Assembly (NCBI GenBank): GCA_039105265.1
Contig: JAPFFF010000005.1
Coordinates: 4,015,501 to 4,079,500 of the forward strand
Length of the DNA stretch: 64,000 bases
Direction: 5' to 3'
From: Tritrichomonas musculus
Taxonomy: Eukaryota > Parabasalia > Tritrichomonadida > Tritrichomonadidae
Made by a program: the position numbers and the translations under genes
The notes under the pieces: generated by a model
What the model saw: the letters and a program-made list of their open reading frames with translations, nothing else
Database searches by the model: none
What the model was told of the DNA's origin: nothing
Shown here: positions 1 through 11,086 of the stretch, in pieces
How positions within the stretch are numbered: the first letter of the stretch is position 1
Layout of the letters: each line of letters starts with the position of its first letter

Positions 1-228
1 TACTTCACCCCAATTTTCCTGCAGGAATCTTACATAACCTTCCTTTTTCCTGTAACCATTGACTGTATTTCTACCAATCTTCAATCTTGGTATTCTTAAA
101 TGGATCTCGTCTGTGATCCTTCTCAAATGTTTCGATGGTATATATATACCCTTTTTTCCCACTAGTTGTAACCAGCATGAGTACTTTCTTAGCTTCCTGT
201 CTTTTGGTAGTCCTTCTTGTTGACTCAT
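1..228 (-). CDS. Q/P-rich array protein, N-terminal part (partial)
   Basis: This is the first 76 codons of the same gene found complete at 1872-2804, cut by the window edge. It starts at the ATG at 226-228 and reads leftwards out of the window. It encodes the basic N-terminal domain only and matches the other copies throughout. Its upstream region, with three initiator-like motifs at about 243-259, is the same as in the other units. Confidence 0.8.
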   Translation of the reverse strand, partial: MSQQEGLPKDRKLRKYSCWLQLVGKKGIYIPSKHLRRITDEIHLRIPRLKIGRNTVNGYRKKEGYVRFLQENWGEV

Positions 229-242
229 TTGATCTAAATAAA

Positions 243-259
243 AAATGAAATGAAAGTGA
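243..259 (-). promoter_or_regulatory. Cluster of three initiator-like motifs, array copy 1
   Basis: On the minus strand, three copies of the trichomonad initiator consensus TCAYTW (one TCACTT and two TCATTT) lie 15-31 bases upstream of the array gene's ATG. The same cluster recurs at 2819-2835, 5395-5411 and 7971-7987. Trichomonad Inr elements normally lie within about 20 bases of the start codon, so this fits a core promoter. The motif is short and AT-rich, so chance matches are possible. Confidence 0.4.
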
Positions 260-768
260 TTAATAGATCAAATTCAAAATAATTAAAAACAATATTGAAA
301 TAAAATTGGAAATTGTCTTTATTTTTTTAAAATATAGAAAAACTAGCCTAAAATAAACCAATCACCAATAAATTGAGAGGCACATCAATTCAAATATTTT
401 GAAAATTATTAAAATATTTTTTCCATTTTAAAATCATTATTATTTTCTTTAATGCTTCATGTATTCTTAATATATATATATATAATTGATTATAATAATA
501 TTTTTCTAAATTAAATATATTATAAATATTAATATATTATTTCAAATATTTGTGATAATTGCATATATATGATTTTTCCATTAATCTAACAAAAAAATTC
601 TAAAGAAATAAAATCTTATTTTTAAAAGCTTTTCAATATAGAAGTAAGTTAATATTGAAATTTGAATATAATTATTAAAACTTTTTCATATAAAGTAAAT
701 AATCAAACAAAAATTCTAAGAAATTAATTATTGAATATTTTATAAAAAAAATTCTTTATTTTTTAATC

Positions 769-1260
769 ATGGAAAATAATAAAAGAGATATTTCTGAAGT
801 AGAACAAAAGTTCTCTATTAATAATAAAAACAACATCAACAAGAAATGCAAATTGATATTCATTCTCAATTGAAACAAGAGTTTTTTGATATAGTCATTA
901 TATGTCCTGTAAGACTTGAAAATATTATTTCTTTTAAGACAAATGCTTTTGATGATGAAATTTTTTTTTCTTGAATAAAAAAAATTCATATAACATATCA
1001 CTCTTATTATTTTTTTATCTTTTCAAAGAGAAAAACTTCAACAATTACGTGATATTTATCTATACCAATTTTTAAATCAGTTCTCATTAAATTATGTTCG
1101 AAATAATTATTTCGTACGATTTTAGATTCCACGATTTCTTAATATTAAACGAAATTAATTAAAAACTTCACATATACAAGTTTTTTGTATTCGAATCAGT
1201 AAAATTTATTTCATTAATGAGATGATTTTTCCTCTATTTGATAGAAATGTTATAATATAG
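769..1260 (+). pseudogene. Decayed coding relic in array unit (copy 1)
   Basis: The plus strand begins with an ATG followed by a short peptide starting MENNKRDISEVEQ, then further protein-like stretches, but no long open frame survives. The same relic recurs at 3345 and 5921, and a more distant version lies at 10581-11086 beyond the array. The family is not recognised. The relic has several breaks and is common to all units, so it was already decayed when the array amplified. Confidence 0.4.
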
Positions 1261-1871
1261 TATAATAGAATAGAATATCAAATATATATCCTCTATATAT
1301 TCCATAGTGAGGAAGTATTAAGAATTTTCCATTGATTAAAAATTGGAAAAGTTCTTTAAAAAAATTATCAATTATTTTTTTTTATATGATCTAAATTAAT
1401 GTTTTTCATATTTCAAAAAAAGAGTTATAAAATAAACCTGCATATCTAATGCTAAGTAATTGATCAAAATTTTTCAGATTTGAAAGAGAAAAGAATAATA
1501 AATCTATTATTCCTTTTATTTTTTACATTTATTCGAATTTTTATACAGATGGTTTAGAATTTGGTTGTTTTCGACTAGTTTAAACTTGAGATAGAAGTAT
1601 GGTTTGTTCCTTCGTCAAGAGGTTATTCTTGTTGAAATTCTTTATAATCATGAATTATTTTTCCGATTTTTCGATTCTTTGGATTTTGTCGATTTGTTAG
1701 ATTTTTTAGATTTTTTATATTTTTTCGATTCTTGTGAGGAATGTTATCGATTTTTTGTTTGAACTTATTTCGTTCAATTTGATATGTGATATGAAAAATT
1801 AATTATAAAAAAAAATAAAGCATTAAGAAGATAACAATTCTTTATTTTAACATCAAATCTTTCAAGCGAAT

Positions 1872-2804
1872 TTAAAAGTCAAAAGATAAAGTATCGAATT
1901 CAGTGTTTTCGAAAAGATCATATTTTCGACTTAAATCGTCGATTTCAGTGTCAGAAAACGAAAACGAAAAATCAAGAGTAGATTGTGATGATGACAACTC
2001 AAGTAATGGTGATTGTGTCTCTTGAACAGCTTTCAACGATTGTCTGTTACCAACTGCAGCTTGTTGAACTGTAAGACCTTGTGAAAACTCCATTTGAGGA
2101 ACAGGAGCAGGAACAGGAGTGGGAACGTGATCAGGTGGAGGTAGAAGTGGAAGTGGAGGTGGTAATTGTTGATACGGTGACAACTGTGTCTGAACTGCGA
2201 AATTAGATGACATCAAATTATCCTGTGACAACTCCCTTTGAGGAGCAAGAAAAGGTGGAAGTGAAGGTGGTGATTGTTGATACGGTGACAACTGTGCCTG
2301 AACTGCGAAAGGTGATGGCATCAAATGGTCCTGTGACAACTCCCTTTGAGCAGCAGGAATAGGAAGAGGAACAGGAACAGGTTGGGGTAGAGGTAGAGGT
2401 GGGTGTTGGAGTTGCGTTTGTTGAGCCTGTTGTAATAATGTTGGGTTATAAGAAGATGATTGAGCCTGAACAGCTATTGCCTTCTGAAGTTGAATAAAAT
2501 TTTCCTTTCTTTCTTTAGCTATTGGTCCTTGTCCTACATCTTCTTCTTTAAGTTCTACAGCAAGAGCGATCTCTTTTACTTCACCCCAATTTTCCTGCAG
2601 GAATCTTACATAACCTTCCTTTTTCCTGTAACCATTGACTGTATTTCTACCAATCTTCAATCTTGGTATTCTTAAATGGATCTCGTCTGTGATCCTTCTC
2701 AAATGTTTCGATGGTATATATATACCCTTTTTTCCCACTAGTTGTAACCAGCATGAGTACTTTCTTAGCTTCCTGTCTTTTGGTAGTCCTTCTTGTTGAC
2801 TCAT
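1872..2804 (-). CDS. Q/P-rich protein with basic N-terminal domain, array copy 2
   Basis: A 310-aa protein of unrecognised family. Residues 1-100 form a basic, folded-looking segment containing GRNTVNGYRKKEGYVRFLQ. Residues 105-270 are rich in Gln and Pro and contain two related repeats of about 45 residues, each with RELSQD, a FAVQ core and QLSPYQQ. The last 40 residues are acidic and aromatic (FSFSFSDTEIDD and a terminal FDF). Basic domain, Q/P-rich middle and acidic tail is the layout of many transcription activators, so a nuclear regulatory role is a reasonable guess but unproven. The start is the first ATG, with initiator-like motifs 15-31 bases upstream. This copy has Phe where the other two complete copies have Ser. 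Confidence 0.8.
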   Translation of the reverse strand: MSQQEGLPKDRKLRKYSCWLQLVGKKGIYIPSKHLRRITDEIHLRIPRLKIGRNTVNGYRKKEGYVRFLQENWGEVKEIALAVELKEEDVGQGPIAKERKENFIQLQKAIAVQAQSSSYNPTLLQQAQQTQLQHPPLPLPQPVPVPLPIPAAQRELSQDHLMPSPFAVQAQLSPYQQSPPSLPPFLAPQRELSQDNLMSSNFAVQTQLSPYQQLPPPLPLLPPPDHVPTPVPAPVPQMEFSQGLTVQQAAVGNRQSLKAVQETQSPLLELSSSQSTLDFSFSFSDTEIDDLSRKYDLFENTEFDTLSFDF

Positions 2805-2818
2805 TTGATCTAAATAAA

Positions 2819-2835
2819 AAATGAAATGAAAGTGA
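2819..2835 (-). promoter_or_regulatory. Cluster of three initiator-like motifs, array copy 2
   Basis: TCATTT, TCATTT and TCACTT lie on the minus strand just upstream of the array gene ATG. The arrangement is identical in all units, including 5395-5411 and 7971-7987. The match is to the trichomonad Inr consensus; function is inferred. Confidence 0.4.
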
Positions 2836-3344
2836 TTAATAGATCAAATTCAAAATAATTAAAAACAATATTGAAATAAAATTGGAAATTGTCTTTATTT
2901 TTTTAAAATATAGAAAAACTAGCCTAAAATAAACCAATCACCAATAAATTGAGAGGCACATCAATTCAAATATTTTGAAAATTATTAAAATATTTTTTCC
3001 ATTTTAAAATCATTATTATTTTCTTTAATGCTTCATGTATTCTTAATATATATATATATAATTGATTATAATAATATTTTTCTAAATTAAATATATTATA
3101 AATATTAATATATTATTTCAAATATTTGTGATAATTGCATATATATGATTTTTCCATTAATCTAACAAAAAAATTCTAAAGAAATAAAATCTTATTTTTA
3201 AAAGCTTTTCAATATAGAAGTAAGTTAATATTGAAATTTGAATATAATTATTAAAACTTTTTCATATAAAGTAAATAATCAAACAAAAATTCTAAGAAAT
3301 TAATTATTGAATATTTTATAAAAAAAATTCTTTATTTTTTAATC

Positions 3345-3836
3345 ATGGAAAATAATAAAAGAGATATTTCTGAAGTAGAACAAAAGTTCTCTATTAATAA
3401 TAAAAACAACATCAACAAGAAATGCAAATTGATATTCATTCTCAATTGAAACAAGAGTTTTTTGATATAGTCATTATATGTCCTGTAAGACTTGAAAATA
3501 TTATTTCTTTTAAGACAAATGCTTTTGATGATGAAATTTTTTTTTCTTGAATAAAAAAAATTCATATAACATATCACTCTTATTATTTTTTTATCTTTTC
3601 AAAGAGAAAAACTTCAACAATTACGTGATATTTATCTATACCAATTTTTAAATCAGTTCTCATTAAATTATGTTCGAAATAATTATTTCGTACGATTTTA
3701 GATTCCACGATTTCTTAATATTAAACGAAATTAATTAAAAACTTCACATATACAAGTTTTTTGTATTCGAATCAGTAAAATTTATTTCATTAATGAGATG
3801 ATTTTTCCTCTATTTGATAGAAATGTTATAATATAG
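3345..3836 (+). pseudogene. Decayed coding relic in array unit (copy 2)
   Basis: This is the same relic as at 769-1260, displaced by exactly 2576 bp and essentially identical to it. It is broken in the same way and its family is not recognised. Confidence 0.4.
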
Positions 3837-4447
3837 TATAATAGAATAGAATATCAAATATATATCCTCTATATATTCCATAGTGAGGAAGTATTAAGAA
3901 TTTTCCATTGATTAAAAATTGGAAAAGTTCTTTAAAAAAATTATCAATTATTTTTTTTTATATGATCTAAATTAATGTTTTTCATATTTCAAAAAAAGAG
4001 TTATAAAATAAACCTGCATATCTAATGCTAAGTAATTGATCAAAATTTTTCAGATTTGAAAGAGAAAAGAATAATAAATCTATTATTCCTTTTATTTTTT
4101 ACATTTATTCGAATTTTTATACAGATGGTTTAGAATTTGGTTGTTTTCGACTAGTTTAAACTTGAGATAGAAGTATGGTTTGTTCCTTCGTCAAGAGGTT
4201 ATTCTTGTTGAAATTCTTTATAATCATGAATTATTTTTCCGATTTTTCGATTCTTTGGATTTTGTCGATTTGTTAGATTTTTTAGATTTTTTATATTTTT
4301 TCGATTCTTGTGAGGAATGTTATCGATTTTTTGTTTGAACTTATTTCGTTCAATTTGATATGTGATATGAAAAATTAATTATAAAAAAAAATAAAGCATT
4401 AAGAAGATAACAATTCTTTATTTTAACATCAAATCTTTCAAGCGAAT

Positions 4448-5380
4448 TTAAAAGTCAAAAGATAAAGTATCGAATTCAGTGTTTTCGAAAAGATCATATT
4501 TTCGACTTAAATCGTCGATTTCAGTGTCAGAAAACGAAAACGAAAAATCAAGAGTAGATTGTGATGATGACAACTCAAGTAATGGTGATTGTGTCTCTTG
4601 AACAGCTTTCAACGATTGTCTGTTACCAACTGCAGCTTGTTGAACTGTAAGACCTTGTGAAAACTCCATTTGAGGAACAGGAGCAGGAACAGGAGTGGGA
4701 ACGTGATCAGGTGGAGGTAGAAGTGGAAGTGGAGGTGGTAATTGTTGATACGGTGACAACTGTGTCTGAACTGCGAAATTAGATGACATCAAATTATCCT
4801 GTGACAACTCCCTTTGAGGAGCAAGAAAAGGTGGAAGTGAAGGTGGTGATTGTTGATACGGTGACAACTGTGCCTGAACTGCGAAAGGTGATGGCATCAA
4901 ATGGTCCTGTGACAACTCCCTTTGAGCAGCAGGAATAGGAAGAGGAACAGGAACAGGTTGGGGTAGAGGTAGAGGTGGGTGTTGGAGTTGCGTTTGTTGA
5001 GCCTGTTGTAATAATGTTGGGTTATAAGAAGATGATTGAGCCTGAACAGCTATTGCCTTCTGAAGTTGAATAGAATTTTCCTTTCTTTCTTTAGCTATTG
5101 GTCCTTGTCCTACATCTTCTTCTTTAAGTTCTACAGCAAGAGCGATCTCTTTTACTTCACCCCAATTTTCCTGCAGGAATCTTACATAACCTTCCTTTTT
5201 CCTGTAACCATTGACTGTATTTCTACCAATCTTCAATCTTGGTATTCTTAAATGGATCTCGTCTGTGATCCTTCTCAAATGTTTCGATGGTATATATATA
5301 CCCTTTTTTCCCACTAGTTGTAACCAGCATGAGTACTTTCTTAGCTTCCTGTCTTTTGGTAGTCCTTCTTGTTGACTCAT
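4448..5380 (-). CDS. Q/P-rich protein with basic N-terminal domain, array copy 3
   Basis: A 310-aa product, the same as the copy at 1872-2804 except for Ser instead of Phe near residue 102. It has the same basic N-terminal domain, Q/P-rich repeats and acidic aromatic tail. Both flanks are also the same as in the other units. An open frame kept intact in every copy, beside a relic that is not intact, suggests selection on the protein or very recent amplification. Confidence 0.8.
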   Translation of the reverse strand: MSQQEGLPKDRKLRKYSCWLQLVGKKGIYIPSKHLRRITDEIHLRIPRLKIGRNTVNGYRKKEGYVRFLQENWGEVKEIALAVELKEEDVGQGPIAKERKENSIQLQKAIAVQAQSSSYNPTLLQQAQQTQLQHPPLPLPQPVPVPLPIPAAQRELSQDHLMPSPFAVQAQLSPYQQSPPSLPPFLAPQRELSQDNLMSSNFAVQTQLSPYQQLPPPLPLLPPPDHVPTPVPAPVPQMEFSQGLTVQQAAVGNRQSLKAVQETQSPLLELSSSQSTLDFSFSFSDTEIDDLSRKYDLFENTEFDTLSFDF

Positions 5381-5920
5381 TTGATCTAAATAAAAAATGA
5401 AATGAAAGTGATTAATAGATCAAATTCAAAATAATTAAAAACAATATTGAAATAAAATTGGAAATTGTCTTTATTTTTTTAAAATATAGAAAAACTAGCC
5501 TAAAATAAACCAATCACCAATAAATTGAGAGGCACATCAATTCAAATATTTTGAAAATTATTAAAATATTTTTTCCATTTTAAAATCATTATTATTTTCT
5601 TTAATGCTTCATGTATTCTTAATATATATATATATAATTGATTATAATAATATTTTTCTAAATTAAATATATTATAAATATTAATATATTATTTCAAATA
5701 TTTGTGATAATTGCATATATATGATTTTTCCATTAATCTAACAAAAAAATTCTAAAGAAATAAAATCTTATTTTTAAAAGCTTTTCAATATAGAAGTAAG
5801 TTAATATTGAAATTTGAATATAATTATTAAAACTTTTTCATATAAAGTAAATAATCAAACAAAAATTCTAAGAAATTAATTATTGAATATTTTATAAAAA
5901 AAATTCTTTATTTTTTAATC

Positions 5921-6412
5921 ATGGAAAATAATAAAAGAGATATTTCTGAAGTAGAACAAAAGTTCTCTATTAATAATAAAAACAACATCAACAAGAAATG
6001 CAAATTGATATTCATTCTCAATTGAAACAAGAGTTTTTTGATATAGTCATTATATGTCCTGTAAGACTTGAAAATATTATTTCTTTTAAGACAAATGCTT
6101 TTGATGATGAAATTTTTTTTTCTTGAATAAAAAAAATTCATATAACATATCACTCTTATTATTTTTTTATCTTTTCAAAGAGAAAAACTTCAACAATTAC
6201 GTGATATTTATCTATACCAATTTTTAAATCAGTTCTCATTAAATTATGTTCGAAATAATTATTTCGTACGATTTTAGATTCCACGATTTCTTAATATTAA
6301 ACGAAATTAATTAAAAACTTCACATATACAAGTTTTTTGTATTCGAATCAGTAAAATTTATTTCATTAATGAGATGATTTTTCCTCTATTTGATAGAAAT
6401 GTTATAATATAG
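5921..6412 (+). pseudogene. Decayed coding relic in array unit (copy 3)
   Basis: Third in-array copy of the relic described at 769-1260, displaced by 2576 bp. Broken; family not recognised. Confidence 0.4.
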
Positions 6413-7023
6413 TATAATAGAATAGAATATCAAATATATATCCTCTATATATTCCATAGTGAGGAAGTATTAAGAATTTTCCATTGATTAAAAATTGGAA
6501 AAGTTCTTTAAAAAAATTATCAATTATTTTTTTTTATATGATCTAAATTAATGTTTTTCATATTTCAAAAAAAGAGTTATAAAATAAACCTGCATATCTA
6601 ATGCTAAGTAATTGATCAAAATTTTTCAGATTTGAAAGAGAAAAGAATAATAAATCTATTATTCCTTTTATTTTTTACATTTATTCGAATTTTTATACAG
6701 ATGGTTTAGAATTTGGTTGTTTTCGACTAGTTTAAACTTGAGATAGAAGTATGGTTTGTTCCTTCGTCAAGAGGTTATTCTTGTTGAAATTCTTTATAAT
6801 CATGAATTATTTTTCCGATTTTTCGATTCTTTGGATTTTGTCGATTTGTTAGATTTTTTAGATTTTTTATATTTTTTCGATTCTTGTGAGGAATGTTATC
6901 GATTTTTTGTTTGAACTTATTTCGTTCAATTTGATATGTGATATGAAAAATTAATTATAAAAAAAAATAAAGCATTAAGAAGATAACAATTCTTTATTTT
7001 AACATCAAATCTTTCAAGCGAAT

Positions 7024-7956
7024 TTAAAAGTCAAAAGATAAAGTATCGAATTCAGTGTTTTCGAAAAGATCATATTTTCGACTTAAATCGTCGATTTCAG
7101 TGTCAGAAAACGAAAACGAAAAATCAAGAGTAGATTGTGATGATGACAACTCAAGTAATGGTGATTGTGTCTCTTGAACAGCTTTCAACGATTGTCTGTT
7201 ACCAACTGCAGCTTGTTGAACTGTAAGACCTTGTGAAAACTCCATTTGAGGAACAGGAGCAGGAACAGGAGTGGGAACGTGATCAGGTGGAGGTAGAAGT
7301 GGAAGTGGAGGTGGTAATTGTTGATACGGTGACAACTGTGTCTGAACTGCGAAATTAGATGACATCAAATTATCCTGTGACAACTCCCTTTGAGGAGCAA
7401 GAAAAGGTGGAAGTGAAGGTGGTGATTGTTGATACGGTGACAACTGTGCCTGAACTGCGAAAGGTGATGGCATCAAATGGTCCTGTGACAACTCCCTTTG
7501 AGCAGCAGGAATAGGAAGAGGAACAGGAACAGGTTGGGGTAGAGGTAGAGGTGGGTGTTGGAGTTGCGTTTGTTGAGCCTGTTGTAATAATGTTGGGTTA
7601 TAAGAAGATGATTGAGCCTGAACAGCTATTGCCTTCTGAAGTTGAATAGAATTTTCCTTTCTTTCTTTAGCTATTGGTCCTTGTCCTACATCTTCTTCTT
7701 TAAGTTCTACAGCAAGAGCGATCTCTTTTACTTCACCCCAATTTTCCTGCAGGAATCTTACATAACCTTCCTTTTTCCTGTAACCATTGACTGTATTTCT
7801 ACCAATCTTCAATCTTGGTATTCTTAAATGGATCTCGTCTGTGATCCTTCTCAAATGTTTCGATGGTATATATATACCCTTTTTTCCCACTAGTTGTAAC
7901 CAGCATGAGTACTTTCTTAGCTTCCTGTCTTTTGGTAGTCCTTCTTGTTGACTCAT
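7024..7956 (-). CDS. Q/P-rich protein with basic N-terminal domain, last array copy
   Basis: A 310-aa product identical to the copy at 4448-5380. It is the right-most gene of the array. Its upstream region keeps identity with the other units for only about 90 bp (to about 8046), including the initiator-like cluster at 7971-7987, and then diverges. If this copy is expressed, the promoter must lie mostly within that short stretch. Confidence 0.8.
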   Translation of the reverse strand: MSQQEGLPKDRKLRKYSCWLQLVGKKGIYIPSKHLRRITDEIHLRIPRLKIGRNTVNGYRKKEGYVRFLQENWGEVKEIALAVELKEEDVGQGPIAKERKENSIQLQKAIAVQAQSSSYNPTLLQQAQQTQLQHPPLPLPQPVPVPLPIPAAQRELSQDHLMPSPFAVQAQLSPYQQSPPSLPPFLAPQRELSQDNLMSSNFAVQTQLSPYQQLPPPLPLLPPPDHVPTPVPAPVPQMEFSQGLTVQQAAVGNRQSLKAVQETQSPLLELSSSQSTLDFSFSFSDTEIDDLSRKYDLFENTEFDTLSFDF

Positions 7957-9479
7957 TTGATCTAAATAAAAAATGAAATGAAAGTGATTAATAGATCAAA
8001 TTCAAAATAATTAAAAACAATATTGAAATAAAATTGGAAATTGTCTTAATTTTTTTATAATTTTGAAAAACTAGTCTAAAATAAACCAATCACCAATAAA
8101 TTGAGAGGCACATCAATTCAAATATTTTATGAATAAAAATAATTGTGAAGATTGGTTTTTTTAATCCATGTATTATAATTCGAAATGATAATAGATTGTT
8201 GAATAATTTCATAAATATTTTAATAGCATGTCATTACATATCTTTGAAAAAGTCATAAATTCTTTTAAATATAAAATCATTTTTATTTCCTTTAATATTT
8301 TATATATTCTTAAAATATCTATAAAATTGATTATAACTAACTTTCTATAAATAAAATATATTATATAAAATAAATATTTATTTTAAATATTTATGAAACA
8401 CATAAATTATATATTGCCAATAAAAAAATTTTATAATAAATTTCAATGATATTGATTTTTGAATATAATTATTAAAACTTTTTCATATAAAGTAAATAAT
8501 CAAACAAAAATTCTAAGAAATTAATTATTGAATCATTAATGAAAAGAAATTCTTTATTATTTAATCATGGAAAATAAAAAAAGAGATATTTTTTGAATAA
8601 AATCATTTATTACGATTAGTCTTTTGGTTCCATGTCTTAATTTATGTTATAATATTTCATTACATTTGTGATAATTACAAATATATGATTTTTCCATTAC
8701 TCTAACAAAAAAAATTCTAAAGAAATAAAATCCTAATTTTGAAAAGATTGTTTGAATTATTAAATTAATATTGAAAATTGAACAAAAACATTAGAGCTTT
8801 TTCAAAATCAAGTAAGTAAACAAACAAAAATTAAAAGAAATCTTTTATTATAAGAACTGTAACAACAAGAGTAGGTCAACTAAACCGTCCCGATAAAAAA
8901 ACTTATATATAGCATTATGATATTTTTTTTATGATTGTAAATATTATATAAACTGTAAATTTTTTATAAAATCTTAAACATTTTTAATTTGTGTATTATT
9001 TTTTGAGATATAATGATTTTATAAATTGAATTGAGTTGATAATATTTAAAATTGAATTAAAGAGATTTTGATTTTAATATCTTAAAAAAAAAATGATATT
9101 AAAGAAAATTATTACAGCTAATTTTTATCGTAATGGAACTAAATTTACTACAATAAGGAAAAAATTGAAAAAAATATAACCATTTTTTGTAAAAAACGTA
9201 AATAATTGAAAAAATATTGTAACACAATTTTTGAATAGTAAATATTTATTTCAAATAAATAAATAAATAAAATGATTTTAATATAAAAAACTGAGATATA
9301 ACAATATTTTAAAAACATTGAAATTGAAAGGTAAAATATTTAGCCATTACAATAAGCTTATTGTATTAAAATTTGATTATTTATTTGGCAGCTTAAGGCT
9401 AAAATAATCTGCCTTATAATAGGTCAATATAAACGGTTATGTAAAATTAAAAAAAAATCGAATAAGTATTCAATTTTAA

Positions 9480-9614
9480 TTGACCATAGGGAAGGCCAAA
9501 AAAAGCGGTATACGAAAAAATCGACGGTTTTTCGTATAAGAAACCGTTTTTATTCACCATATTGAAGGCCAAAAAAAAAGCGGTATACGAAAAAATTGAA
9601 AGGTTTTCGTATAA
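9480..9614. repeat. Two tandem hairpin-forming repeats
   Basis: Two head-to-tail copies of a roughly 70-bp sequence start near 9480 and 9553. Each contains GAAGGCC, an A-run, GCGGTATACG and then a hairpin. In copy 1 the stem is TATACGAAAAA at 9509-9519 with TTTTTCGTATA at 9528-9538. In copy 2 it is at 9584-9593 with 9604-9613. The stem is kept while the loop changes, which hints that the fold matters. Function unknown. Confidence 0.7.
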
Positions 9615-10580
9615 AAATACATTCAATTTTGAGCTTTTTTGAGATTTTTTTAATCGTTAGACGATAATATTTAACTGAAATTTTAATGATCGTGATTTAT
9701 ATATTTTTCAATTATTTATGATCGAAAAAAATATTTTCTAAACGTTAAAATTTAATTAAAAAAGTTACTTTTAAACGATTAAAAAATTATTAAAAAAATT
9801 AGCAAAAAACTATGTTTTTTAAAAGTATTTTTCATTTTCCACGATAAGACAAACTATAATTGAGAGGTCTGTTTCGTTTAAATTTATGCTGTAAAAATTA
9901 TTAGTTTTAAAATAATAAATTTATGTTTAATAATATAAAAAATAGGATTTTTAAAAATATTACAAAATTTTACATATTAATTTGAAATACTGAATAAACA
10001 AGAGTAAAGTCAATAATCTTTGATTTTTATGCTAGTTATCTGATAACTATTTGACTGAAAGAGACTTTTTTGATTTAACGTTGTTTAAAATAAAGTAAAC
10101 ACATTATTAATAAAAAAAATACATTTTTCTAAAAATTCAGCAGTCAAATCCAAATATAAATTGTCCATATCAATTTACTACATGTTTTCCAAATAGTATT
10201 ATAATATTGCGCAAAAAATTTGGGCCAGTTTTTTAAAAATTGGATTTTAACATTTTCGTTAATATTATCTAAAGATTTTCAATATCTTATTTGAAATAAT
10301 TGAAGTAATACATTGATTAAATCGTATGATGTTATGAAAGGTTTTTTAAAAAAAAACTATTTTTTTCTTAACATTTTCGTTAGTAACAAGAAAGATTGTG
10401 CCTCAAATTTTTGAGAGAATAAATTGAAAGAAAAAATAAGAGAAAAATGATGCATGAAAATAAAAAAATTGATGCATCTTTTTATATTTTTACATAATTC
10501 TTACCGGTATTCATGTTAACATGAATAGTTTCAGTAAATATTATTCGTAATTATTAAAAGAACTTCATTATTATTTAATC

Positions 10581-11086
10581 ATGAAAAATAATAAAGGAGA
10601 AATTTCTGAAATAATTACTTCGTATGATTTTAGATTCCACGATTTATTAATATTAAACGAAATTAAGTAACAACTTCAAATATACAAGTTTTTTGTATTC
10701 GAATCAGTAAAATTTGTCTCATTAATGAGATGAATTTTCCTCTATTTGATAGAAAAGAACGAATACAGCAATTAAAAGATCACCGTAATCAGCTTAAAAT
10801 GTGAATTCAATCAATTAATGGTGTATCCGTTTTCATTATATCTCTTCTTACAGATCGACCAATTATAACATATGATAAGATTCATTTCAAACTCTTCCGA
10901 GTTAACGAACTTCACAAAAACAAGAAACCAAATTCAATTTGTATTGAAAAATACGTTAACGACAAATTAAGTAATCCAATCTTTGGTGATGATCTCCAAT
11001 CATCATTTATTTATATTGTCTTATTCGATGGTAAGATGAGGTTGTTGTTTGAGTCAGTTCTGGAAGAGATATGGTTGCTTAATTAA
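10581..11086 (+). pseudogene. Diverged relative of the in-unit coding relic
   Basis: The first 180 bases are clearly related to 769-1260 in the array. Downstream is a longer protein-like stretch ending at a stop near 11086, with peptide pieces such as NKKPNSICIEKYVNDKLSN. It appears to preserve more of the original gene than the in-array relics. The family is not recognised and the gene is broken. Confidence 0.4.

Larger units (their letters stand above)
1..8046. repeat. Tandem array of 2576-bp gene-bearing units
   Basis: The same sequence recurs with an exact period of 2576 bp: genes at 1872, 4448 and 7024 and relics at 769, 3345 and 5921 are offset by that value. The window enters in mid-unit, so the array extends to the left by an unknown amount. 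Two full periods plus partial units are seen. Copies are nearly identical even in the AT-rich spacer; the only coding change noticed is one Phe/Ser replacement near residue 102. Identity stops abruptly around 8046, after which similarity is patchy. This points to recent unequal exchange or homogenisation. Copy number may be collapsed or expanded by assembly. Confidence 0.97.

Noticed and set aside
756-1001. 81-codon minus-strand open frame, repeated at 3332-3577 and 5908-6153
   Set aside because: It lies antisense to the protein-like plus-strand relic and its composition (Phe/Leu/Asn/Lys from AT-rich DNA) looks like a shadow frame. It recurs only because the whole unit recurs.
2460-2675. 71-codon plus-strand open frame opposite the array gene, in every unit
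   Set aside because: Fully antisense to the 310-aa gene and Phe/Tyr/Ser-rich as expected from the complement of the coding strand.
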